DNA of 64,000 nt from an uncultured Candidatus Saccharibacteria bacterium. GTDB taxonomy: Bacteria > Patescibacteriota > Saccharimonadia > Saccharimonadales > Saccharimonadaceae. The position numbers and the translations under genes were made by a program. The notes beneath the pieces are model-generated. The model did not search any database and was not told the origin of the DNA. It saw nothing but the letters and a program-made list of their open reading frames with translations. The DNA is taken from NCBI GenBank assembly GCA_937981355.1, contig CALJPD010000019.1:1-64000 (forward strand), given 5' to 3'. Positions 25,628 through 33,622 of the stretch are shown here, piece by piece; position 1 is the first letter of the stretch, and each line of letters opens with the position of its first letter.

Positions 25628-26548
25628 TTATTCTTTGGCTTTGATGCGTGTGATGTTGGCTTCTGTAGCCGCTTTGGCGCGCTTTTTCGTCGATTTTTTC
25701 TTGGCAGGCGTTGTAATATCTACTTCATCGGCAATTGCTTCAAGCTCTTGCTTGTCTTTGCGGAGGAGATATGACTGCTGCGCTACCGCTACTAGGTTAG
25801 ATGCTGTGTAGTAGAGCGCCAACGCCCCTGGCAAGCCCATCATGATCATAAACATCATCACTGGCATAAACTTCGCCATATTACGCATCATTGCGGCGTT
25901 CATCTCGGCGGGGTCGGCCTCTTTACCGGCAGCCGTCTCCTTCATGATGTCACGGAAACGCTTAGCACTCTTACCAGTCGGCATAGTTTGCTTAATCATC
26001 ACATATTGGGTGAGAGCTGAGATGATTGCGAGAGCGAGGAGCGGCCAGACAATACCATCCTTGCCAAGCGCTACCTTAGTGAGGTCGATAAAGCCGAGCA
26101 TGGTGTGGTTGAATTGATCGGGGTGGTTAATAATGGTCTTGATAGCATCGATATTCTTGAGCGGCTCGTAGATGTAGCGCGCTACTTGGTCACGGTGGAG
26201 CGAGATGATCATGATCACCTGGTAGAGACCGATAAAGATCGGAATCTGAATAAAGAGTAGGAGAATCGAGCGAAATGGCTTGATACCGTATTTTTTATAC
26301 AGCTCCATCTGCTGCATAGCTTCTACTTGGCGGTTGCCATTAGCCGCTTTCTTGATCTTGGCGAGCTCAGGCTGCATCTTACGCATCTGTTTGCTCTGGT
26401 GGAGCTGCCGCTTGAGCAGTGGGTAGAGCAAGAAGCGGATGATGACCGTGAAGAGAATCACCGCCACGCCAAAGTCACCACCAGGGATGATACTATAGAT
26501 AAGCAAAAGCGCGTTAAAAATGGGCTGCAAAATTATTGTCTCAAACAT
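25628..26548 (-). CDS. yidC: Membrane protein insertase YidC
   Basis: YidC inserts and folds inner-membrane proteins, alone or with Sec. From ATG 26548 the product has 306 residues: FETIILQPIFNALLLIYSII, a first core span, RFLLYPLLKRQLHQSKQMRKMQPEL (the cytoplasmic hairpin with the positively charged groove arginine), and four further membrane segments. The Lys/Arg-rich tail (PAKKKSTKKRAKAATEANI) is expected to touch the ribosome. Length matches the Gram-positive/CPR short type. A CGGAG site sits 6 nt before this ATG; an earlier in-frame ATG at 26590 lies upstream of the probable −10 (26571–26576). Confidence 0.94.
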   Translation of the reverse strand: MFETIILQPIFNALLLIYSIIPGGDFGVAVILFTVIIRFLLYPLLKRQLHQSKQMRKMQPELAKIKKAANGNRQVEAMQQMELYKKYGIKPFRSILLLFIQIPIFIGLYQVIMIISLHRDQVARYIYEPLKNIDAIKTIINHPDQFNHTMLGFIDLTKVALGKDGIVWPLLALAIISALTQYVMIKQTMPTGKSAKRFRDIMKETAAGKEADPAEMNAAMMRNMAKFMPVMMFMIMMGLPGALALYYTASNLVAVAQQSYLLRKDKQELEAIADEVDITTPAKKKSTKKRAKAATEANITRIKAKE

Positions 26549-26570
26549 ATTGACTCCGATTACTGCATTT

Positions 26571-26576
26571 ATTGTA
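26571..26576 (-). promoter_or_regulatory. −10 box TACAAT for yidC–jag
   Basis: Minus-strand TACAAT about 22 nt before the chosen ATG, leaving a short leader with a CGGAG site. The gap on to rnpA (26577–26861) is AT-rich and shows nothing else. Confidence 0.4.
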
Positions 26577-26861
26577 TCATAGGTGGTCACGGAAGATGAA
26601 TTGTGGCAAAGTAATTTGGAGATTAATCAGTGATATGTCCAAGATATTATCAATAATGCTGCGCATAGGTGTATCCAGAAGTTTAGAAAAATAACACTCA
26701 TCTAGCTTGCAATCTAACTGAGCAGAACATCAATAAATAGAATATCATGTAGAGATTTTGAGCTTTGGTTAACACAGTTTACGGAAAAATTTCTGTACCA
26801 ATTTGACTCAAATTAATATACAGAAAAAGTAGGACAAAAAAGACTCAGTCGCCACAAATTC

Positions 26862-27248
26862 CTATTCTCGCTTATCCGCATCATTACCTGGCATTACCCT
26901 ACCGGGGCAAATGCCAGCTCGCACAAGCAGATTTGTCACCACCAGCACAAGCTCATCGTGCGACGTGGTAAGTACTTCGCTTGAGGTAATGATCAGTGCA
27001 ACGTCGTACACCCCTGTAAAGTGCGATACTTGCTGGCGCAGAATCTCGTAGATACGACGGCGAATACGGTTGCGCCCCACGGCGGATTTGTGCACCTTCT
27101 TGCTTACTACTACGGCAATTCGTGGCATACGCCGGCGGCGATTGGCAACGTACTTGACGGTCAGCAGGCGCGAACGCTCGGCACTCGCATGGCGATACAA
27201 ATAGCGTAGCCCGCCATAGCCATGAAACCGATATCGTTGCTGTAACAT
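26862..27248 (-). CDS. rnpA: Ribonuclease P protein component
   Basis: The protein partner of RNase P, which trims tRNA 5' ends. 128 residues: the aromatic/basic N-terminal strand (RYRFHGYGGLRYLYRHA), central VVVSKKVHKSAVGRNRIRRRIYEILR carrying the RNR signature that binds RNA, and a C-terminal helix pair. Length and order are normal. It is transcribed from its own TATAAT (27255–27260), only 6 nt before the ATG, although rpmH lies just upstream and ends at its own terminator. The RNase P RNA gene is not in this window. Confidence 0.94.
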   Translation of the reverse strand: MLQQRYRFHGYGGLRYLYRHASAERSRLLTVKYVANRRRRMPRIAVVVSKKVHKSAVGRNRIRRRIYEILRQQVSHFTGVYDVALIITSSEVLTTSHDELVLVVTNLLVRAGICPGRVMPGNDADKRE

Positions 27249-27254
27249 AGCTGT

Positions 27255-27260
27255 ATTATA
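27255..27260 (-). promoter_or_regulatory. −10 box TATAAT for rnpA
   Basis: TGCTATAAT on the minus strand (extended −10). Six nt separate it from the ATG, so the mRNA should begin at or next to the start codon. Confidence 0.6.
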
Positions 27261-27286
27261 GCAAATCTACTTACAGACCGAGACAA

Positions 27287-27312
27287 AATAACCCACTAAG
27301 CAGTGGGTTATT
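27287..27312 (-). terminator. rpmH terminator
   Basis: An 11-bp stem (AATAACCCACT / AGTGGGTTATT) with a 4-nt loop. On the minus strand it is followed by TTGTCTC after a TTATTTT arm. It lies 23 nt after the rpmH stop and upstream of the rnpA promoter. Confidence 0.8.
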
Positions 27313-27335
27313 CTCGTCATTTTGCTATCATCACA

Positions 27336-27476
27336 CTACGAGAGTGCGAGGCGAGCGCGGCCCTTGGCGCGGCGGCGCTTGAGTACGTTGCGGCCTGCCT
27401 TGGTAGCAATCCGTGCCCGAAACCCGTGCGTCCGAGCGCGATGACGAGTGTGTGGTTGGTGAGTTCGTTTTGGCAT
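27336..27476 (-). CDS. rpmH: Ribosomal protein L34
   Basis: 46 residues, MPKRTHQPHTRHRARTHGFR…, with the L34 core: H-x-R-x-HGFRAR, TKAGRNVLKRRRAKGRARL. It is a small basic component of the 50S subunit. It is too short for common length cut-offs and easy to miss. The ATG at 27476 follows TATAAT (27486–27491) by 9 nt with no Shine-Dalgarno site, so it is probably leaderless. It flanks the origin on the minus strand, the classic rpmH–dnaA arrangement. Confidence 0.96.
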   Translation of the reverse strand: MPKRTHQPHTRHRARTHGFRARIATKAGRNVLKRRRAKGRARLALS

Positions 27477-27485
27477 ATCATCGCT

Positions 27486-27491
27486 ATTATA
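27486..27491 (-). promoter_or_regulatory. −10 box TATAAT for rpmH
   Basis: Minus-strand TATAAT, 9 nt before the ATG; divergent from dnaA across the origin gap. Confidence 0.6.
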
Positions 27492-27612
27492 CGCGATTGC
27501 CCGAGATCTTTCAACTTTTCACCTTTTTAGTAGATTTTTTGTTCCTATCAGCCTTCGCGGTAAGCATAGCCAAATTATTTATCCACATTTGTTCGTGAGT
27601 TATCCACACTTT

Positions 27613-27622
27613 AACAGAGGTA
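27613..27622 (+). repeat. AACAGAGGTA element, copy 2
   Basis: Exact copy of the 10-mer inside the origin region, 4 nt after a DnaA box. Confidence 0.6.
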
Positions 27623-27693
27623 GTGTGTTTTTGTGGAAAAACTACACCCCTGTTACTCTTCTCGCTTTCACCCCGCTGTTGTATTTCTCACGG

Positions 27694-27722
27694 TTGTGGA
27701 AAAGTCGGTTTTTTCCTATACT
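27694..27722 (+). promoter_or_regulatory. dnaA promoter overlapping a DnaA box
   Basis: TTGTGG (27694–27699), 17-nt spacer, TATACT (27717–27722). The −35 shares bases with the DnaA box at 27695–27703, so DnaA bound there should block its own transcription. The leader carries AAGGAG (27747–27752). Confidence 0.6.
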
Positions 27723-27764
27723 AAAAAGAGTCATTGTATAACAAATAAGGAGTAGTAAAAGCTA

Positions 27765-29147
27765 GTGTACCACAGTTTGTGGAAGAGTGTTTTGGGTGAG
27801 ATTGAAGTGTCGATACCAAGCGGTATTTTTTCGACGTGGTTTGCCAATACCGAGATGCTCAGCAACAAAGACGGGGTGATCACTATTGGCGTGGTGAATG
27901 TCTTTGCGATTCGCCAGTTTGAGGTGCGCTACGATAGCATCGTCAAAGAAGCGCTGCAGAGCAGTGGTATTGAGGTGTCGCGCATCGCCTATGTGGTGAA
28001 CAAACGCAGCAAAAAACGTACTGTTATTAGCCGCGAAACTACTGGTCAGCCAACCAACCGCGTCGAGGAGCGAGCAGCAGCACTCATTAGCAAGCCAACC
28101 ACCCCCTCGCACTCTAGTTCTCCGACACCAGCGACAAGCCTCAATGCGCGCTATACCTTCCAGAATTTCATCGTCGGCTCGAGCAACGACCTCGCCTACA
28201 CCGCCTGCCAAGCGGTCGCACATAGCCCTGGTACGAAGTATAATCCCCTCTTTATCTACGGTGGCGTCGGTCTCGGTAAGACACACCTCATCCAAGCGGT
28301 AGGTAATGAGATCCTTGCGCGCGACCCACGCAAGAAGGTCGCCTATCTGAGCTCGGAGACGTTTGTTAAAGAATTTATCGAGTCGATCCGCTTCAAAAAG
28401 GCTGGCTTTTCTGACCGGTACCGCAATGTTGATGTGCTCATCGTCGACGACATGCAATTTATTGCTGGGCGCGAAAAGACTCAGGAGGAATTCTTTCACA
28501 CCTTCAATGCCCTCCACCAAGCCAACAAGCAAATTATCATCGGTAGTGACAAGCCACCGCACAGCATCCCTACCCTGACGGAGCGCTTGCGCAGTCGCTT
28601 TGAATGGGGGATGGCAATTGATATCCAGATGCCCGACTTCGAGACGCGCTGTGCGATCGTCGAGACCAAGGCGAGCTTCGCTGGTGTAACGCTTGAGCGC
28701 GACACCGTGGAATATTTGGCCAAGAACGTCAAGACAAATATCCGCGAGCTCGAGGGCGCGCTTAATCAACTTCTTGCTTATGCCGAGATGCGCGGCGTCG
28801 CTCCTGATGTAATGACAGCGGAGGGTTTGCTTGGTAACGTCCGACGCAGTCGCCCCCAACACCTTACTGCCAAGCAGATCATCGATAAGACTGCCCGCCA
28901 TTTCCAGATCGATAGCAAAGAAATCTGTGGTGCTAAGCGGGCTAAGCATATCGTTGTGCCGCGACAAATTGCCATGTACTTACTGCGCAGCGAGCTCCAC
29001 ATGAGCTTTCCACAAATTGCCAATGAGCTAGGCCGCAAAGACCACACTACCGCCATCCATTCAGTCGAAAAAATCGAAAAGTCCATCAAGCTCGACTACC
29101 TCATCCGTGAGCAGGTCGCTGACATCCGGGATAAGCTCTATGCCTAA
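27765..29147 (+). CDS. dnaA: Chromosomal replication initiator DnaA
   Basis: DnaA binds origin boxes and opens the DNA. 460 residues: N-terminal helicase-interaction domain (about 1–75, LWKSVLGEIEVSIPSGIFSTWF), a variable linker rich in Ser/Thr/Pro (about 90–125), the AAA+ domain with Walker A GGVGLGKTHL and Walker B VLIVDDMQF, and the C-terminal helix-turn-helix ending with the DnaA signature DHTTAIHSVEKI. The start is GTG 27765 after AAGGAG. Length and order are normal. A minus-strand open frame across this gene is an artefact. Confidence 0.97.
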   Translation: MYHSLWKSVLGEIEVSIPSGIFSTWFANTEMLSNKDGVITIGVVNVFAIRQFEVRYDSIVKEALQSSGIEVSRIAYVVNKRSKKRTVISRETTGQPTNRVEERAAALISKPTTPSHSSSPTPATSLNARYTFQNFIVGSSNDLAYTACQAVAHSPGTKYNPLFIYGGVGLGKTHLIQAVGNEILARDPRKKVAYLSSETFVKEFIESIRFKKAGFSDRYRNVDVLIVDDMQFIAGREKTQEEFFHTFNALHQANKQIIIGSDKPPHSIPTLTERLRSRFEWGMAIDIQMPDFETRCAIVETKASFAGVTLERDTVEYLAKNVKTNIRELEGALNQLLAYAEMRGVAPDVMTAEGLLGNVRRSRPQHLTAKQIIDKTARHFQIDSKEICGAKRAKHIVVPRQIAMYLLRSELHMSFPQIANELGRKDHTTAIHSVEKIEKSIKLDYLIREQVADIRDKLYA

Positions 29148-29429
29148 GCCATGTGTCTTTTTCGCTGCGCCTGTGGAAAAGCCGTGCACAGCTGGTCGTA
29201 TAACCCGCGGACAGCTCGTAGGCAATCATCCACAGCATGAAAAGCACACCATACGAAAGCCTTACTGGCTGGTGGATAACCCCTGCTTCTCCCCGATTTA
29301 TCCACGCCAGCGATCGCAGCGTTTTACACAAGTAGTGGGCAGGTCGTACCTCTGTTATTCGTCATGGTTTCCACAGTATCCACAGCACCTATTACTATAT
29401 CAACCAGATAAAAAGAAAGGATTGTAGAT
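29148..29429. other. dnaA–dnaN gap with degenerate DnaA boxes
   Basis: At least five one-mismatch DnaA boxes: TGTGGAAAA (29172–29180), TCATCCACA (29226–29234), the complement of TTATCCACC (29271–29279), TTATCCACG (29298–29306) and GTATCCACA (29376–29384). A weaker GTTTCCACA lies at 29367–29375. This second cluster suggests a bipartite origin flanking dnaA, or DnaA control of dnaN. An AAAGG site precedes dnaN. Confidence 0.65.
29347..29356 (-). repeat. AACAGAGGTA element, copy 3
   Basis: Exact copy on the minus strand, extended to ATAACAGAGGTA (29347–29358), between dnaA and dnaN. Confidence 0.6.
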
Positions 29430-30530
29430 ATGAAACTGTCTGTCACACAAGAAAACCTTGCCCGGGCGCTCGGGGTTGTCGGGCGCGTTGCGAGCAACCG
29501 AGCTGGCCTGCCGATCTTAAATAATATATTATTCCGCACCGAAGGTAATCGCCTTCTTCTCGCTGCGACAAACCTAGAGATTGCCGCCACCTACTATATT
29601 GGTGCAAAGGTAGAGATGCCGGGGGTAATTACCCTACCGGCTAAACTTGTGAGCGAATTTGTGGCGAATTTGCCGAAGGGGCCGATCGAGCTTGAGGCCG
29701 ATGGCACGCGTATGACACTGACGTCTGGCGGGTACACTTCGACGATTAATGGTGTAGTAGCAGATGACTTTCCGGAGCTACCGACGATTGATGAAGAACA
29801 ATCGGTACGTTATAGCATTGCTGCTGCAGATTTTAAGCAGGCGACAGCGCAAACCTTGGTAACCTGTAGTAATGATACGACTCGGCCTGTTCTGACTGGT
29901 GTGTATTGGCATACAGTGGATGGTGCGCTGTATATGGCAGCGACGGACGGCTATCGCCTGGCTGAGCGGCGTTTGATGGCAAGCCAGAGCCAGATTGCAG
30001 CCATTGTGCCAGCGAGCAGTTTGCAGGAAGCGCTACGCTCGCTCAGTGACGGCACGGAAGAAGTGGAGGTGCTCTTTGATGAGACGCAGGTGCGTTTTCG
30101 GCTAGAGGAAGTGGAGATTACCAGCCGCTTAATTGATGGCACCTATCCAAACTATCGGCAGCTCATCCCTGCTCAATCAGAGACAAACGTGACGCTTGCA
30201 GCAGGCGATTTCTCGCGCGTAGTAAAGGTGGCAGGGCTCTTTGCGCGTGAGTCTGGTGGCAGTGTCACGCTTACCGCCGACCATGAGGCGCAGAAATTGC
30301 GGATTCACTCCGTTGCGTCCGAGCTGGGCGAAAATACTTCCGAAGCAGAGGCTGAGGTGTCGAGTGATGGGCAAATTACGCTCAATTCGAGGTACATTAG
30401 TGATGCATTAGGTGTTCTTGATGGCGAGACAATCACCTTCCGCTTTAGTGGTAAGCTCTCGCCCTGTGTCTTAACAGTCGCTCAGCCTGGGCCAAACTAT
30501 ATTCATATTATTATGCCACTGAAGAGCTAG
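29430..30530 (+). CDS. dnaN: DNA polymerase III β sliding clamp
   Basis: The ring-shaped clamp that keeps the polymerase on DNA. 366 residues, the usual length, forming three similar domains: 1–120 (KLSVTQENLARALGVVGRVAS), 125–245 (RPVLTGVYWHTVDGALYMAATDGYRLAERR, the conserved middle-domain segment), and 246–366 ending with CVLTVAQPGPNYIHIIMPLKS, close to the typical …MPMR/L end. It is co-directional with dnaA and 2 bp from recF. ATG 29430 follows AAAGAAAGG by 9 nt. Confidence 0.97.
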   Translation: MKLSVTQENLARALGVVGRVASNRAGLPILNNILFRTEGNRLLLAATNLEIAATYYIGAKVEMPGVITLPAKLVSEFVANLPKGPIELEADGTRMTLTSGGYTSTINGVVADDFPELPTIDEEQSVRYSIAAADFKQATAQTLVTCSNDTTRPVLTGVYWHTVDGALYMAATDGYRLAERRLMASQSQIAAIVPASSLQEALRSLSDGTEEVEVLFDETQVRFRLEEVEITSRLIDGTYPNYRQLIPAQSETNVTLAAGDFSRVVKVAGLFARESGGSVTLTADHEAQKLRIHSVASELGENTSEAEAEVSSDGQITLNSRYISDALGVLDGETITFRFSGKLSPCVLTVAQPGPNYIHIIMPLKS

Positions 30531-30532
30531 CG

Positions 30533-31531
30533 ATGAAGATAACACGGCTAGCAGTGCAGCATGTGCGAATCCATACGCTCAAGACACTCAACCTTGAGCC
30601 AGGTACGACGCTGATTTCTGGCCCAAATGGCTCTGGTAAGACATCGCTTATTGAGGCGATTCATATTGCGCTGCGTGGTACTTCCTTTCGCGGTAGTGAT
30701 GAAGCAGTCTGCCAACATGAACAAAAAAGTTATACAATTGATCTTGCGACGGATGAACAACATTACCGCGTCCAGTACGATCGTCGACATGAGACGAAGC
30801 GCAAGCGTTTTATTGTCGATGGTACAACCTATGGTCGCCTTCCCTATGGCAAAAAATATCCGATCGTCCTTTTTGAGCCAGACACATTGCGGATTATCAC
30901 TGGCTCGCCGCAGCGCCGGCGTGATTTTCTCGATACGCTTATCCAGCAATATGATGCACACTATAGTCACGAACTAAGTCGCTACCACCGAGCACTGCAG
31001 CAGCGAAATAAATTACTCAAAGACCCTACCCTCAGCGAGGCGGCACTTTTCTCGTGGAATCTTATCTTGAGTCAGTATGGCGCGTCGATCATTACGAAGC
31101 GTCAGCGCGTGCTGCGTTATCTTAATGCAAAAAGCAGTGCTATGTACCAAAGTATTGCGGGCGTAGCGGATAGCGTTGCGCTGCACTACTCGGAGGAGCG
31201 CAGTATGACCGCGCAGCAGCTTCTCGCCGAGTATGAGCAAAAAACAGCGTACGACAAAGCAATTGGCGCGACGAGTGTTGGCCCACACCGGCATGATATC
31301 ACGGTGCTATTCCGAGGCAATCCGGCCGCCAAGACTGCATCGCGCGGCGAAACCCGCACCATTGTGCTTGCCCTCAAATTTCTCGAAGCAGCCTACATCC
31401 AGCAGCAAACAGGCCAAGCGCCACTCATTCTGCTCGACGATGTCTTTGGTGAGCTCGACCAGCAGCGCCAGCAGCGCCTCCTCAGCGAATTCATCGATAA
31501 CCAGATTGTGATGACGAGTGCGGTGGGGTAG
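30533..31531 (+). CDS. recF: DNA replication/repair protein RecF
   Basis: An SMC-like ATPase that helps load RecA at gaps. 332 residues, 25–40 shorter than most RecF proteins. The N-terminus shows LAVQHVRIHTL and Walker A GPNGSGKTSLIEA. The C-terminal part has the signature SRGETRTIVLALKFLEA and Walker B LILLDDVFGELDQQRQQRLL, followed by NQIVMTSA. All nucleotide-binding motifs are present. It starts 2 bp after dnaN and ends the leftmost plus-strand operon; gyrB, often next, is absent, and the secretion locus runs toward it on the other strand. Confidence 0.94.
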   Translation: MKITRLAVQHVRIHTLKTLNLEPGTTLISGPNGSGKTSLIEAIHIALRGTSFRGSDEAVCQHEQKSYTIDLATDEQHYRVQYDRRHETKRKRFIVDGTTYGRLPYGKKYPIVLFEPDTLRIITGSPQRRRDFLDTLIQQYDAHYSHELSRYHRALQQRNKLLKDPTLSEAALFSWNLILSQYGASIITKRQRVLRYLNAKSSAMYQSIAGVADSVALHYSEERSMTAQQLLAEYEQKTAYDKAIGATSVGPHRHDITVLFRGNPAAKTASRGETRTIVLALKFLEAAYIQQQTGQAPLILLDDVFGELDQQRQQRLLSEFIDNQIVMTSAVG

Positions 31532-31539
31532 GCTCCACT

Positions 31540-32268
31540 TTATATATCAGTATACATATAGCACCACGGTGGGTTGTTGCCGCCACACGGGACAGCACGC
31601 TTCTTTTCTAATTCCTCGGCAGTGGGGTATATTTTACCATTGATTTTTATGTCGTATTTATCAATATCTTTGTCGTATTTTTTAAGATAGCTGAGCGCTT
31701 GGTCAACCTGTGATTGGCTTGTCTTGTCTGTTGTGACAATGCATATACCAAGCCGATTTGATCGGTCGGTCGTGCGATATGGGTTGCAGGTAACAATATA
31801 AAACCAACGCGAGTAGCGAGGAAGTTTATTAATAAGAGGACTGTCTTGAGATATCTTTGCTCCTCCTTGTGTTGTTTCGTGACCCCCGATTGCTTCGCGG
31901 ATATCATTATATCTTTCCCTCTTCGCTTCCCTCTTCGCCTCCTCGGTTAGCGGCTTCATGGCAAAGAATAACTTCTTTTCTTCGCCTTGCTTGAGATCTA
32001 ACTTAACCTGGTGGTCGGCAAACCCTTTGGCTCGGAATATGTATGTGTATGACCCACTTTTTACGGCGTGTTTTGTCCGCGTTGTTACCTTTTGGTCTTT
32101 GATTGTATCATACGAGACAGTGAGATTATCGGGGATAGCATAGACAAGGATAGTACTGTCGTATTTGAGATTATCAACAAAGCGATATATCGTAAAAGCA
32201 ATCATGCCAACGGCAAGCAGTGCAAATATTGCGATAACTTGGTTACGTTTTTGATTGAGTATTTCCAT
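31540..32268 (-). CDS. Membrane-anchored protein with PEGA-like domain
   Basis: 242 residues: one N-terminal membrane segment (about 11–30), a β-rich region (about 38–105, STILVYAIPDNLTVSYD, then KSGSYTYIFRAKGFADHQVKLDLKQGEEK) resembling PEGA-type surface domains, a charged helix (TEEAKREAKRERYND) and a C-terminal part with cysteines (VTCNPY, GICIV, AVPCGG, PPWCYMY). It overlaps the upstream hydrolase gene by 26 bp and has its own GCGAGGAC site, so it is the last gene of the secretion operon. The role is probably extracytoplasmic; the PEGA call is tentative. Confidence 0.65.
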   Translation of the reverse strand: MEILNQKRNQVIAIFALLAVGMIAFTIYRFVDNLKYDSTILVYAIPDNLTVSYDTIKDQKVTTRTKHAVKSGSYTYIFRAKGFADHQVKLDLKQGEEKKLFFAMKPLTEEAKREAKRERYNDIREAIGGHETTQGGAKISQDSPLINKLPRYSRWFYIVTCNPYRTTDRSNRLGICIVTTDKTSQSQVDQALSYLKKYDKDIDKYDIKINGKIYPTAEELEKKRAVPCGGNNPPWCYMYTDI

Positions 32269-33622
32269 TGACTGTCCTCGCTAATACAACACCCGAGTTT
32301 CCAAGCATCCACTCGATTGTTCCTTGATTAATATAAGATGGGACGTGATCATATTGAGAAGCTTGCGCACCGACAAACCCATTACCAAGATCACCTAAAT
32401 AAAACAGTGTATGACCATTAAAGACTAGAATATCGCCAGGCTGTAAATCCCCCATACTTGGGGATTCTTTAGTATAGTATTTCTCAGGATGGCTGAGGAC
32501 ATAAGGCCGCTGGTTGACTGTTCCAGCCGGTGGGTAATTTGGGTCTGCTCCACTCATACGCATCACTGTTGCAACGTATTTGCCGCAGTCTGTGTAGTCA
32601 CCACCCGCTTCTGGATTATACTGCTGGCGAGCATTTCGGTATTCTTCTTTTTCACCACCATTACCAACTCGCCGTCCGTCCTCCCAAGCAAGACTCTTGG
32701 CTGTTTCAACGATTGATCCACCGGCGGCACTCTTATTACCATTTGCGGTGCAACCTCCGGTCGAAGCATTTTGGGCGTTAGTGCCATTGTTATTACCACC
32801 TTCGACTTGGATTTGGGATGAAGGCGGAGACAAGTTTTCTTCCTTGACAATCTGCTCAATCTTGTCAATATATTCGGTGACAGTCGAGACGTATTGACTG
32901 TCGGTAGCATAGCCAGCATTTTTGATTTCCTGGAGGTATTTGCGTGGGTCGCCGGGGTATTTGAGGGCTTCGCTATAGCGTGAGTTACTAGTGATGAATT
33001 CGCCATAGCCAAGCCAGCCAGCCTCGACGGTAGGATATTTGCGAAAACCATCAACGATTGTTGTCCGGCCAGAGGAGTATTCTTCCTCTGTTTCCATATC
33101 GATTACCTCGCCCGACCAATTTCCGCCAGCCTTGATGCCGTGGAAGTTGTTTGCCTTGACGGTAAGACCAGATTTACCATAACCAGACTCAATAACTCCC
33201 TGAGCGAGGACCGTCTCGTATGGCGTGCCATACTTTTTGTTCGTTTCGACAGCCATCTTGACATACTTACGGACGAAGTCCTTGAGGTCTTCTGCTGCAG
33301 TCCCGCTACTACCGTCGCTACTGCTGGTGGTGCTGGTAGAGCAGGTTGCTGCGTCGGGGTCGAAATGTTCGATGTAGTTGCCAGAAAAGAATCTTGCATC
33401 TAAGGCTGAAGCAGGAGTTGACACGAGAGAGAATACTATCGCAAAAACAAGAGAACTTATTCGATAAATGGTAGTGCAGCGAGAAAAGAGTTTCGTCGAT
33501 GGCGAAAAAAGAGACAGAAAGCTAAGTAATCGTTGCCGAATATATATTCGGCAACGAGCGATAAAAACGCAAAGAAAGTATAGACACCGAGTAAAAGTAA
33601 TGTGAATCCATCGTATGATCAT
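32243..33622 (-). CDS. Two-domain wall hydrolase: GH73-like glucosaminidase plus NlpC/P60-CHAP-like peptidase
   Basis: 459 residues from ATG 33622, which overlaps the stop of the upstream gene as ATGA after GGAGGG. The N-terminus has a hydrophobic basic stretch and then a cleavable-looking signal (VFSLVSTPASALDA). Residues about 100–240 match GH73/FlgJ glucosaminidases (ETVLAQGVIESGYGKSGL, NNFHGIKAGGNW, FRKYPTVEAGWLGYGEF). After a Ser/Asn-rich linker comes a cysteine-peptidase-like domain with DCGKYVATVMRMSG (Cys), GDLQPGDILVF and GHTLFYLG (His). It should cut both glycan and peptide bonds of peptidoglycan. It lies inside the secretion locus. Confidence 0.82.
   Translation of the reverse strand: MIIRWIHITFTRCLYFLCVFIARCRIYIRQRLLSFLSLFSPSTKLFSRCTTIYRISSLVFAIVFSLVSTPASALDARFFSGNYIEHFDPDAATCSTSTTSSSDGSSGTAAEDLKDFVRKYVKMAVETNKKYGTPYETVLAQGVIESGYGKSGLTVKANNFHGIKAGGNWSGEVIDMETEEEYSSGRTTIVDGFRKYPTVEAGWLGYGEFITSNSRYSEALKYPGDPRKYLQEIKNAGYATDSQYVSTVTEYIDKIEQIVKEENLSPPSSQIQVEGGNNNGTNAQNASTGGCTANGNKSAAGGSIVETAKSLAWEDGRRVGNGGEKEEYRNARQQYNPEAGGDYTDCGKYVATVMRMSGADPNYPPAGTVNQRPYVLSHPEKYYTKESPSMGDLQPGDILVFNGHTLFYLGDLGNGFVGAQASQYDHVPSYINQGTIEWMLGNSGVVLARTVNGNTQSKT

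Larger units (their letters stand above)
27492..27764. other. Probable replication origin (oriC), rpmH–dnaA gap
   Basis: Two perfect DnaA boxes TTATCCACA (27579–27587 and 27600–27608) lie 13 bp apart in the same orientation. Two one-mismatch boxes in the other orientation read TGTGGAAAA (27632–27640 and 27695–27703). A T-rich stretch near 27510–27545 could be the unwinding element. The gap also holds one AACAGAGGTA element and the dnaA promoter. Position between rpmH and dnaA is the commonest bacterial origin site. A second box cluster lies after dnaA. Confidence 0.8.

Noticed and set aside
27762..28967. A 401-codon open frame on the minus strand across dnaA
   Set aside because: It is fully antisense to dnaA, whose AAA+ and DNA-binding motifs are intact; the product matches nothing and has no promoter or ribosome site. 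It results from GC-rich third positions.
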